47,685 nucleotides of DNA from the NCBI GenBank assembly GCA_964436315.1, contig CAYTCZ010000009.1:1-47685 (forward strand). The letters run 5' to 3'. Of this stretch, positions 1 through 7,400 are shown in pieces. Numbering within the stretch: position 1 is the stretch's first letter; each line of letters opens with the position of its first letter. The notes beneath the pieces were generated by a model. That model was not told the DNA's origin and made no database searches. It was given only the letters and a program-made list of their open reading frames with translations. The position numbers and the translations under genes are program-made. Source of the DNA: CAYTCZ01 sp964436315 (GTDB taxonomy: Bacteria > Actinomycetota > Thermoleophilia > Gaiellales > Gaiellaceae).

Positions 1-1220
1 GCCGCCTCCTGGACGATCTCGGTTCCGAGGTCGTAGCCGATGTAAGGGTTCAACGCCGTCGCCGCCGAGAGAGTGAGTTCCGCATAGCGCTCGCACGTAT
101 GCCGATTGGCGACGATTCCGTCGACGCACTTCTCCGCGAGGAGCCGCGCGGCGCTCGCGCTAAGGCGGATAGAGTCGAGGAGGTTGCGCGCGATGAGCGG
201 AACGAACACGTTCAGCTCGAAATGTCCCTGCATGCCGCCAACGGTGATCGCCTGGTCGTTGCCGATGACCTGCGCCGAGACCTGCGTCACGACCTCCGGA
301 ATGACCGGATTTACCTTGCCCGGCATGATGGAGCTCCCCTTCTGGAGCTCCGGCAGGGAGATCTCGGCAAGACCCGCGCGCGGGCCGGATCCGAGTAGAC
401 GAATGTCGTTGGCGATCTTCGTCATCGAGACGGCGACGACCTTGAGCGCACCTGAGGCCTCGACGAGCGCGTCTCGAGCGGCCGTCGCTTCGAAGAAATC
501 GGCCGGCGGAAGCAACTCGAGACCGGTGTTCGCATTGATGAGTGCGCGAATTCGCTCGGCGAGTTCCGGGTGGACATTGAGTCCGGTTCCGGTGGCCGAG
601 CCGCCGAGCGGGATCTGTCCGATCCGCGGGAGTGTCGACTCCACCCGGGCGATCCCCTGCCGGATCTGTGCGGCATAGCCCGCGAACTCCTGTCCGAGCG
701 TTACTGGCACCGCATCCATCAGATGCGTGCGGCCAGACTTCACAACATCGCCGAATTCACTGGCTTTCGCCTCGAGCGATCGTGCGAGTTGGTCGAGGGA
801 CGGCAGCAGATCGTTGACGAGCTCTCCGAGTGCCGCGAGGTGGACGGCCGAAGGAAAGACATCGTTCGACGACTGCCCCATGTTGACGTCGTCGTTCGCA
901 TGAACGTCCCTACCGGCGAGGGTGGCGATCACCTCGTTGGCGTTCATGTTCGAGGAAGTCCCGGAGCCCGTCTGGAAGACATCGATCGGGAACTGATCGT
1001 CGAATTCGCCAGCGGCCACTCGATCGCCCGCATCCGCAATGCGCTCGGCTTTCTCGGGATCCAGCTGGCCGAGCTCGGCATTCGCTCGGGCAGCAGCCGC
1101 CTTGATGCGGCCAAGCGCTCGTGCAACCGGGGGCGGAATCGGCTCGCCGGACACGGGGAAGTTGTCGACGGCCTTGCGTGTTTCGACGCTCCAGAGCTCT
1201 TGCTTGGTCATTTCGGTCAT
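1..1220 (-). CDS. fumC: Fumarate hydratase class II, 3' end cut by window edge
   Basis: Interconverts fumarate and L-malate in the TCA cycle; class II enzymes are iron-free cytosolic homotetramers. About 406 residues are visible, so only the last ~50 of a usual ~460 are missing. The N-terminal region reads VETRKAVDNFPVSGEPIP. The class II signature GSSIMPGKVNP is present, preceded by QTGSGTSSNMNANE and SGRTHLMDAVPVTLGQE, the usual substrate-binding blocks. I chose the ATG at 1220 because GGAG lies 5-6 nt upstream. An in-frame ATG at 1250 would add ten residues (MTEPSIDWSD) but has a weaker ribosome site. The gene is divergent from the MFS exporter. Family assignment is near certain; the start is less so. 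Confidence 0.96.
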   Translation of the reverse strand, partial: MTEMTKQELWSVETRKAVDNFPVSGEPIPPPVARALGRIKAAAARANAELGQLDPEKAERIADAGDRVAAGEFDDQFPIDVFQTGSGTSSNMNANEVIATLAGRDVHANDDVNMGQSSNDVFPSAVHLAALGELVNDLLPSLDQLARSLEAKASEFGDVVKSGRTHLMDAVPVTLGQEFAGYAAQIRQGIARVESTLPRIGQIPLGGSATGTGLNVHPELAERIRALINANTGLELLPPADFFEATAARDALVEASGALKVVAVSMTKIANDIRLLGSGPRAGLAEISLPELQKGSSIMPGKVNPVIPEVVTQVSAQVIGNDQAITVGGMQGHFELNVFVPLIARNLLDSIRLSASAARLLAEKCVDGIVANRHTCERYAELTLSAATALNPYIGYDLGTEIVQEA

Positions 1221-1438
1221 GTCACTCCAGTCTATTGACGGCTCGGTCATGGGAGGCCGGAGCAATCAGCGATGACGCCCACACGTCGTTCGAGAACTAT
1301 CGGTCCGCCACCGCACTTGGATCGTAGCGCGCTGAATCCTCCCGGGGCAGCGCCTCGAGGGTCAAGTTCAAGTCGACAGATGTAACGCCTGCGGCCTTTT
1401 CGGCCACTAGTAACAACCTCCAACGCGAGGTCTGAGAG
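1221..1438. other. Divergent intergenic region between fumC and MFS gene
   Basis: This 218-bp region separates two divergent genes and should hold both promoters. No coding signal is convincing in it. The only element I can point to is GATGTAACGCC at 1379-1389, listed separately. The MFS gene has a GAGG-like ribosome site just before its ATG. Confidence 0.5.
1379..1389 (+). promoter_or_regulatory. Possible ECF-type -35 element (GATGTAACGCC) upstream of MFS gene
   Basis: GATGTAACGCC lies about 50 bp before the MFS start. Nearly the same string, GATGTAACCGCC, occurs at 2948-2959, about 40 bp before the ECF sigma gene. ECF sigma factors often recognise a -35 containing AAC and autoregulate. I infer a shared promoter. 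The -10 parts do not align clearly, which keeps confidence low. Confidence 0.3.
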
Positions 1439-3118
1439 ATGGCTCAGCTAGCAAGTTCACTTGCGAGCGCGACCTACGGGAGCGCAGCGCGCCGCTCGCT
1501 CCTGATCGCGGCGGTTGGCGCCTCGGTCGTCGCATACGTGAACTCCACCGTCGCGGCGACCGCGGTGCCGGCCATCGGTCGAACGTTCGAGCTCGACATC
1601 ACTGGCCAGCAGTGGATTGCGCTCACCTACGGGCTCAGCCTCGCCTCGCTGTATCTCCTCAGCGGCGCGCTCAGCGACCGCTACGGCCTCCGGCACACCT
1701 TCCTGGCCGGCGCCGTGGCATGCGCGATCGGATCGAGCCTAGCCGCCGTATCACCGAACGTCGAGCTCTTGCTCGCCGCTCGCCTCGTTCAGGGGATCGG
1801 CGGCGCACTCACCACGACGTCTGCTCTCGCGCTGTTGCGCACCGGCTTCGGCCATGAGAGCAGTCGCGCAATCGGCTCCTGGGCAGGCTGGAGCGGCGGT
1901 GCAGCTCTCGCGATCGCGATCGCCGCCGGCTTCGCGCTCGATTCGCTTTCGTGGCGGGTCCTCTTCGCGGCCTGCGTGCCGCTGACTCTGATTGCCGCAG
2001 TGCTCGTCGCGCGCGCTCCCGAACAGCACGAAGACCGTCGCGTCCGTCGACTCGACATCGCAGGCGCAGTCCTGGTCACAGTCGCCGTATCCGCATTGAT
2101 CATCGGCTTGGCCGAGTCTCGCTCGCACCTCCCAGCGGCTACCGCCGCGGGGGCAATTGCGCTGACAACGCTGCTCGCGTTCGTCGTGAGGGAGCGACAC
2201 GCAGCGAATCCACTCGTCCCACCCTGGCTGTTCGGCCGAAAGCTGCTGCGCTCGACGACGATCGCGACGCTACTAATCGACGCCGGCATCGGCGCATCAC
2301 TTTTTTTCTTGGCCCTGTTTATGCAGAGCGGTCTCGGTTTTTCCGCGCTTCGAACCACGTTGCTCTTCGCGCCGATCGGCCTGCTCATGTTCGGGGTGGC
2401 ACCGCGGGTCGGCAAGCTCGCAGAACGGTACGGCTCACGCGTCGTTCTGGGAGGCGGGCAGATCTTGGTTGCCCTGGGAGTCGTACTCTGCATCTCCCTC
2501 CCGACGCCTACGTGGCCGACCGTTCTCGCAGGCATCGCAGTACTGGCGATCGGCATGGCACTGACCGCAGCACCACTCACTTCCCTCGCCCTCCAGGCAG
2601 CACCCCACGGCTACGAGGGCACCGCTGCTGCGATCAACGCAGCGGCATCTCGCCTTGGAGCAACTCTGGCCACAGCGACAGTCGGGATCGTTGTCGCGAT
2701 GCTGCTGCCGGCGGGCACAGCGCTCTCGATTTCGGACGGCGGATCGACCGTCGCGTACCGCGGTGGATTGCTCGTCGCCGCGATGCTAACGCTCGCCGGC
2801 GCCGGATATGCAGCGACGAAGCTCCCCGGGACGAGGAGGGAGGACGCCGGGCCGACAACCCGCCCGCTCGGCCAAATCAAGTCGGATTGGGATCTAGCGC
2901 CTTCCCGGGATTGGACTCGGCTTCAAAAGAAGGCATACTCCGTCGCGGATGTAACCGCCGCTAACGGCGACACGAAAGCGAAGCGCCGCATCCTCGCATG
3001 GGCCGATCTACCGAGACGCCTCCGAGCCGGACCGAGTCTCCCCAAGTGCTGGCTGCGCTTCGTGCGGGCGATGAGCGAGCGTTCCGGGCCATGGTTCAGG
3101 AGTACGAGTCAGCCATGA
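1439..3118 (+). CDS. MFS transporter, DHA2-like (14 TM) drug/proton antiporter family
   Basis: Integral inner-membrane exporter, probably proton-coupled; the substrate is not predictable. About 14 hydrophobic segments lie between residues 18 and 462. The MFS motif A variant GALSDRYGLRHTF falls between TM2 and TM3, and RLVQGIGGALTTTSALALL lies near TM4, typical of the EmrB/QacA branch. Membrane homology ends near residue 470 (KLPGTRRED). The last ~90 residues are hydrophilic, unlike the family, and the final 121 nt overlap the downstream sigma gene in another frame. Either the ancestral stop was lost or a frameshift extends the frame. Neighbours are an ECF sigma and anti-sigma pair, suggesting stress-controlled export. 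Confidence 0.85.
   Translation: MAQLASSLASATYGSAARRSLLIAAVGASVVAYVNSTVAATAVPAIGRTFELDITGQQWIALTYGLSLASLYLLSGALSDRYGLRHTFLAGAVACAIGSSLAAVSPNVELLLAARLVQGIGGALTTTSALALLRTGFGHESSRAIGSWAGWSGGAALAIAIAAGFALDSLSWRVLFAACVPLTLIAAVLVARAPEQHEDRRVRRLDIAGAVLVTVAVSALIIGLAESRSHLPAATAAGAIALTTLLAFVVRERHAANPLVPPWLFGRKLLRSTTIATLLIDAGIGASLFFLALFMQSGLGFSALRTTLLFAPIGLLMFGVAPRVGKLAERYGSRVVLGGGQILVALGVVLCISLPTPTWPTVLAGIAVLAIGMALTAAPLTSLALQAAPHGYEGTAAAINAAASRLGATLATATVGIVVAMLLPAGTALSISDGGSTVAYRGGLLVAAMLTLAGAGYAATKLPGTRREDAGPTTRPLGQIKSDWDLAPSRDWTRLQKKAYSVADVTAANGDTKAKRRILAWADLPRRLRAGPSLPKCWLRFVRAMSERSGPWFRSTSQP
2948..2959 (+). promoter_or_regulatory. Possible ECF-type -35 element (GATGTAACCGCC) upstream of sigma gene
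   Basis: Matches the element at 1379-1389 with one inserted C. It sits about 40 bp before the sigma-factor ATG, inside the hydrophilic tail of the MFS frame. If real, the transcript would begin only about 10 nt before the ATG, consistent with the lack of a Shine-Dalgarno there. Confidence 0.3.
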
Positions 3119-3669
3119 TCCGCCTCGCGCTTCTCTATGTTCCGAGTCGCGCAGTCGCCGAGGAGGTCGTGCAGGAGACTTGGATCGGTGTCCTACGAGG
3201 TCTGCACGGCTTCGAGGGGCGCTCGACGCTCAAGACGTGGGTCTTCCGGATCCTCGTTACTACCGCAAAAAGAAGGGGCGCCCGCGAACACCGAAGCATC
3301 CCATTTGCCTCCGCATGGGGACCCGCGGACACGCCCCCCGAGCCAGCGGTCGCGCCGGAGCGCTTTCAGGGATCCAGCGGCGTCCAGCCTGGCCACTGGA
3401 TCTCGTTCCCCAGCGCCTGGGAAACGTTGCCGGAAGAGCGGCTCCTGTCTAAAGAGACACGCGGTGTAATCGACGAAACGATCGGCTCACTCAATCCCGC
3501 CCAGCGAGAAGTGATCACACTCCGTGATATCGAGGGCTGGTCCGCGGAGGACGTGTCCGCCATCCTGGAAGTCAGCGACGCCAATCAGCGAGTTCTGCTC
3601 CACCGGGCACGCTCGAAGGTCCGCCAGGCGCTCGAGCGCTACTTTTGGACTGTGGAGGGTGATTCGTGA
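2998..3669 (+). CDS. RNA polymerase ECF-subfamily sigma-70 factor
   Basis: Directs RNA polymerase to alternative promoters. Sigma-2 covers about residues 18-92 (RAGDERAFRAMVQEYE, then EEVVQETWIGVLRGLHGFEGRS and LKTWVFRIL for the -10/melting region). Sigma-4 covers about 152-212 (LNPAQREVITLRDIEGWSAEDV and an HTH with NQRVLLHRARSKVRQAL). The linker of ~58 residues is long for an ECF factor. The start is the ATG at 2998; no good ribosome site precedes it. Its stop overlaps the GTG start of the zinc anti-sigma gene (GTGA), so the two are translationally coupled as expected of a sigma/anti-sigma pair. Regulon unknown; the MFS gene is a candidate target. Confidence 0.93.
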   Translation: MGRSTETPPSRTESPQVLAALRAGDERAFRAMVQEYESAMIRLALLYVPSRAVAEEVVQETWIGVLRGLHGFEGRSTLKTWVFRILVTTAKRRGAREHRSIPFASAWGPADTPPEPAVAPERFQGSSGVQPGHWISFPSAWETLPEERLLSKETRGVIDETIGSLNPAQREVITLRDIEGWSAEDVSAILEVSDANQRVLLHRARSKVRQALERYFWTVEGDS

Positions 3670-3926
3670 GCACCGAACTCGACTGCATCGAACTCGTTGA
3701 ACTCGTCAGCGACTACCTCGAAGACCGACTCTCGCCAACGGATCGACTGCGGTTCGAGGATCATTTGACGATCTGCGAGGGTTGTGTCGCAAACGTCGAG
3801 CAGATTCGAAAGACCGTCCGCGCCCTCAACGAGACGAGCGGCGAGTCGCTCTCGCCCGAGGTCTCTGAGAGGATTCTGGGGCTCTTCAAAGACTGGAGCG
3901 ATTCAGAGCGCGTGGATGAGTCTTAG
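3666..3926 (+). CDS. Soluble zinc-binding anti-sigma factor (ZAS-like)
   Basis: An 86-residue protein with the zinc-binding anti-sigma signature H33-x3-C37-x2-C40 (DHLTICEGC). Proteins of this class sequester the cognate ECF sigma factor until a signal, often thiol oxidation or ligand binding, releases it. There is no transmembrane segment, so it is a cytosolic anti-sigma of RsrA type rather than a membrane one. The GTG start overlaps the sigma stop. It ends 37 bp before the Amt-kinase gene, so read-through into that operon is possible but not shown. Confidence 0.85.
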   Translation: MSTELDCIELVELVSDYLEDRLSPTDRLRFEDHLTICEGCVANVEQIRKTVRALNETSGESLSPEVSERILGLFKDWSDSERVDES

Positions 3927-3963
3927 TAGAAGAACTCAGAGGCGCTAAGAGGCGGAAAGCTCG

Positions 3964-6900
3964 ATGCCCGAGACTGACGCTCTCGACATCGCCTGGATCC
4001 TCATTGCCGCGGCGCTGGTGTTCGTCATGCAGGCCGGCTTCACCGCACTCGAAAGCGGACTGGTGCGGACGAAGAACAGCATCAACGTCGCCAGCAAGAA
4101 CTTCGCCGACTTCTGTATCGCCGCAGCGATCTTCTGGGTCTTTGGCTTCGCGCTCATGTTCGGCGGTGAGGCAGGGGGCTTCCTCGGGGGCTCCACGTTC
4201 TTGTTCGACACTGACGATCCCTGGCTGATGGCCTTTTTCATCTTCCAAATCGGGTTCGTCGGCACTGCTGTAACGATCACGTCAGGAGCCGTCGCCGAGC
4301 GCATGCGCTTCGTCGGCTACCTGGTGGTGGCGACTATCGTCGCGGCGCTCATCTATCCGGTCTTCGGCCACTGGGTCTGGGGAAGTTTCTCGGGGTTGAG
4401 TTCGGCGGGATGGCTCGAGGACATCGGGTTCATCGACTTCGCCGGATCGACCGTCGTTCATTCGGTTGGGGGCTGGATTGCGCTGTCGGCAATTCTCATC
4501 CTCGGACCGCGCATCGGCAGATTTGGGAGAGGAAGCGTCCGGATTCGCGGCCACGACCTTCCTATGACGACGCTCGGGGTCTTCATCCTGTGGTTCGGTT
4601 GGTTCGGCTTCAACGGCGGTAGCACACTCGGTCTCACGGCAGAGGTTCCTTCCATCATCGTCAACACGACGATCTCCGCCGCATTTGGAGGTTTGGCCGC
4701 ACTTGGACTCACCTGGGCGAGGGACGGGCAACCGGACGTCGCGACGATCATGAACGGGTCGCTCGCCGGCCTCGTTGGCATCACTGCCTCGGCGAACATC
4801 ATGGAGACGTGGGCCGCAGTTGTGATCGGTCTCGTTGCCGGCACGATCATGTATGCCGTCACGGTCTTGCTCGAGAAGATCGAAGTCGATGACGCAGTCG
4901 GCGCGGTTCCGGTGCACCTCGCGGCCGGAATCTGGGGAACGCTCGCCGTCGCACTCCTCGCTGATGCGAATGCGTGGGGAACGGGTCTCAGCCGGATCGA
5001 GCAGCTCGGTGCACAGACTCTGGGAATCGTCGTCTGCTTTGCGTGGGCCTTCGGGCTTGGGTTCACCCTTCTCTGGCTCATCAACCGGCAGTTCCGCTTC
5101 CGGATCGATCCGAAGGGCGAGCAGATCGGTCTCAACGTGTCGGAGCACGGCGCGAGCACCGAGATCCTGGATCTGCTCACGGATATGGATGAGCAACGGA
5201 AGACGAGTGACTTCTCTGAGCACGTGAGAGTCGAGCCCCATACCGAGGTCGGTCAGATCGCGCAGCAGTACAACCGGGTACTCGACGACATCAACGCCGA
5301 AACCCGCCGACGTGAGGAGGCGATGGCTGCGTTGACGCTTCAGACGGCATCACTCCGCTTGATGCAACGGACGGCCACCGCCGCCAACGAGGCGGTAACG
5401 CTCGAGGAGGCGACGCGAATCTCGGTCGACGAAGTCTGCGCCTACACCGGGTGGCCGATCGGCCATGTGTATCTGCTCGACGAGGAGGGCTCCGGAGAAC
5501 TCGTTCCCTCGGAGACCTGGCACATCGACGATCCCGAATGGTTCGAGCCGTTCCGGGCGGTTTCGATGGAAACCCGGTTCGGCCCCGGCATCGGACTCCC
5601 CGGCAGGGTGCTCGCAAGCCGGAGGCCCGAGTGGTTCAAGGTGGCAGAAGCGGACGCGACCTTTTTGCGAAAGTCGGTCGCCAAGGAGACCGGTCTGAAG
5701 TCGGGCTTCGCGTTCCCGGTTCTCGCTGGACGCGAGGTGGTCGCAGTGCTCGAGTTCTTCTCCGACGAAGAAATCGACCCCGACGAGGAGATGCTCCGGG
5801 TAATGAGCTCGGTTGGTACACAGCTCGGCCGAGCCGTCGAACGCACGCGCTCCCAGGAGCAACGGTTTCAGACCGTCGTCGACAACATGCCAGCGATGGT
5901 CCATCTTCGAGACCTCGACGGCCGGTTCATCCTCGTCAACCAGATGTACGAGGACTTCTACGAGGTCGCCAATGAGTTTGCACGCGGCAAGACCCTCGAG
6001 GAAGTCGATGAGGCGAGCCGGCTTGACCTGAAATCCCGGGAGAACACCGAGCACGATCGCCTGGTCCTGACGGAGAACCGGGCCATCGAGCGCGAGTTGT
6101 CGATCCGCCGCGGCGGGAAGGAGTACGTCCTCGCCGACGTGAAGTTCCCGATCAATGACCACTCGGGTAAGCCGGTAGCAGTCGGTGGCATCGATCTTGA
6201 TATCACCGAGCGGAAGGAGCACGAGGCGGAACTCGCCGAACTCCTTCGAACCGTCGAGATGGCTCGGGACCAGGCCACGCAGGCGACTGACGCGAAGAGC
6301 CAGTTCCTCGCAAACATGAGCCACGAGCTGCGGACGCCGATGAACGCGATCATGGGTTTCACACGACTCGTCAAGCGACGGTCAACTGACGTACTTCCCG
6401 AGAAGGAACTAGACAACCTCGACAAGATCCTGATCAGCGCCGAGCAGCTTATGTCGCTGATCAACGACATCCTTGACCTCTCGCGTATCGAGGCAGGTCG
6501 ACAGGAGGTCTTCCCAGACGACGTTGATCTTGCGGAGTTGATCGATCGCTGCCTCGCGACTGTCGAGCCTCTGCTGAAGACCGAGTCCGTCGAGCTACGC
6601 CGCGAATTTCAGGGAGAGCTCCCGGTCCTATGGACTGACGAAGACAAGTTGCGGCAGATCTTGCTGAACCTGCTCAGCAACGGTGTGAAGTTCACCGAGG
6701 AAGGAAGTGTCTCTGTGGTCGCGTCGGCGCGAAACGGCCAGGTGACGCTCGACGTCATCGATACGGGAATCGGCATTCCCGAAGGGTCGCTGGGTGACAT
6801 CTTCGAGGAGTTCCATCAAGTCGACGCAGGCGTGACGCGCGAGTACGGGGGGACTGGACTGGGCCTCACGATCTCGCGCCGTCTCGCGCGACTGCTCGGC

Positions 6901-7020
6901 GGCGACATCACCGTCAAGAGCATCGTGAACGAGGGATCCGTGTTCACGGTGGTACTGCCAGAGCGATACACGTCGGCTCAAGACGTCGACGCCGCCCAAG
7001 ACGGGAAACAGTCGGAATGA
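3964..7020 (+). CDS. Ammonium transporter-sensor histidine kinase fusion (Amt-linker-GAF-PAS-HisKA-HATPase)
   Basis: A 1018-residue sensor. Residues 1-375 form an Amt/Mep/Rh domain with about 11 membrane segments. The AmtB hallmarks are present: phenyl gate F97 and F216, binding-site W139 and D158 (IDFAGSTVVH), and twin pore histidines H166 and H318. A HAMP-like linker follows (about 395-450), then GAF (465-625), PAS (632-750), HisKA with H787 (NMSHELRTPMN) and a HATPase domain (N box 901-910, DTGIGIP 933-939, GGTGLGL 962-968). All key kinase residues are intact. Amt-kinase fusions are known (Kuenenia Ks-Amt5) but rare; GAF and PAS modules add inputs. The stop overlaps the receiver gene (ATGA). 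Inferred role: membrane sensor of external ammonium. Confidence 0.95.
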   Translation: MPETDALDIAWILIAAALVFVMQAGFTALESGLVRTKNSINVASKNFADFCIAAAIFWVFGFALMFGGEAGGFLGGSTFLFDTDDPWLMAFFIFQIGFVGTAVTITSGAVAERMRFVGYLVVATIVAALIYPVFGHWVWGSFSGLSSAGWLEDIGFIDFAGSTVVHSVGGWIALSAILILGPRIGRFGRGSVRIRGHDLPMTTLGVFILWFGWFGFNGGSTLGLTAEVPSIIVNTTISAAFGGLAALGLTWARDGQPDVATIMNGSLAGLVGITASANIMETWAAVVIGLVAGTIMYAVTVLLEKIEVDDAVGAVPVHLAAGIWGTLAVALLADANAWGTGLSRIEQLGAQTLGIVVCFAWAFGLGFTLLWLINRQFRFRIDPKGEQIGLNVSEHGASTEILDLLTDMDEQRKTSDFSEHVRVEPHTEVGQIAQQYNRVLDDINAETRRREEAMAALTLQTASLRLMQRTATAANEAVTLEEATRISVDEVCAYTGWPIGHVYLLDEEGSGELVPSETWHIDDPEWFEPFRAVSMETRFGPGIGLPGRVLASRRPEWFKVAEADATFLRKSVAKETGLKSGFAFPVLAGREVVAVLEFFSDEEIDPDEEMLRVMSSVGTQLGRAVERTRSQEQRFQTVVDNMPAMVHLRDLDGRFILVNQMYEDFYEVANEFARGKTLEEVDEASRLDLKSRENTEHDRLVLTENRAIERELSIRRGGKEYVLADVKFPINDHSGKPVAVGGIDLDITERKEHEAELAELLRTVEMARDQATQATDAKSQFLANMSHELRTPMNAIMGFTRLVKRRSTDVLPEKELDNLDKILISAEQLMSLINDILDLSRIEAGRQEVFPDDVDLAELIDRCLATVEPLLKTESVELRREFQGELPVLWTDEDKLRQILLNLLSNGVKFTEEGSVSVVASARNGQVTLDVIDTGIGIPEGSLGDIFEEFHQVDAGVTREYGGTGLGLTISRRLARLLGGDITVKSIVNEGSVFTVVLPERYTSAQDVDAAQDGKQSE

Positions 7021-7400
7021 AACGCGTTCTGATCGTTGAGGACGTCGAACTCAACCGTGATCTGCTCGTTCAACTCCTGGAGGACGAGTACGAGCCACTC
7101 ACGGCTAACGACGGAGCAGCCGGCATCGAGGCCGCACGACGGGAACGGCCAGACCTGATTCTCATGGATTTGCAACTTCCGATCGTCGACGGCTGGGAGG
7201 CGACACGGCAGATCAAAGCCGACGCCGAGCTCAACGAGATCCCGGTCATAGCGCTGTCGTCACACGCCATGCCCGACGACGAACGGATGGCGATTCAAAG
7301 CGGATGCGACGCGTACCTCAGCAAGCCACTCGACGAGTCAAAGCTCTTCGCCCTGCTCGACGAATTCCTCAAGCCTCTGCCGGGCGACGAACGATCATGA
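7017..7400 (+). CDS. Single-domain response regulator (CheY/DivK-like receiver)
   Basis: A 127-residue stand-alone receiver with acidic E8/D9 (IVEDVE), phospho-acceptor D51 (LILMDLQLP), the switch serine in IALSSHAM and conserved lysine K107 (YLSKPLD). No output domain is present. ATG overlaps the kinase stop (ATGA) and its own stop overlaps the next start the same way, so the three genes are one translationally coupled unit. It is the probable direct phosphoryl acceptor of the Amt-kinase, acting as a shuttle or as a decoy sink beside the receiver in the next gene. Confidence 0.93.
   Translation: MKRVLIVEDVELNRDLLVQLLEDEYEPLTANDGAAGIEAARRERPDLILMDLQLPIVDGWEATRQIKADAELNEIPVIALSSHAMPDDERMAIQSGCDAYLSKPLDESKLFALLDEFLKPLPGDERS

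Noticed and set aside
106..1238. Plus-strand ORFs (e.g. 106-678, 570-1238) opposite fumC
   Set aside because: They are antisense to a clear fumC frame; their Arg/Ser-rich composition and lack of motifs mark them as shadows.
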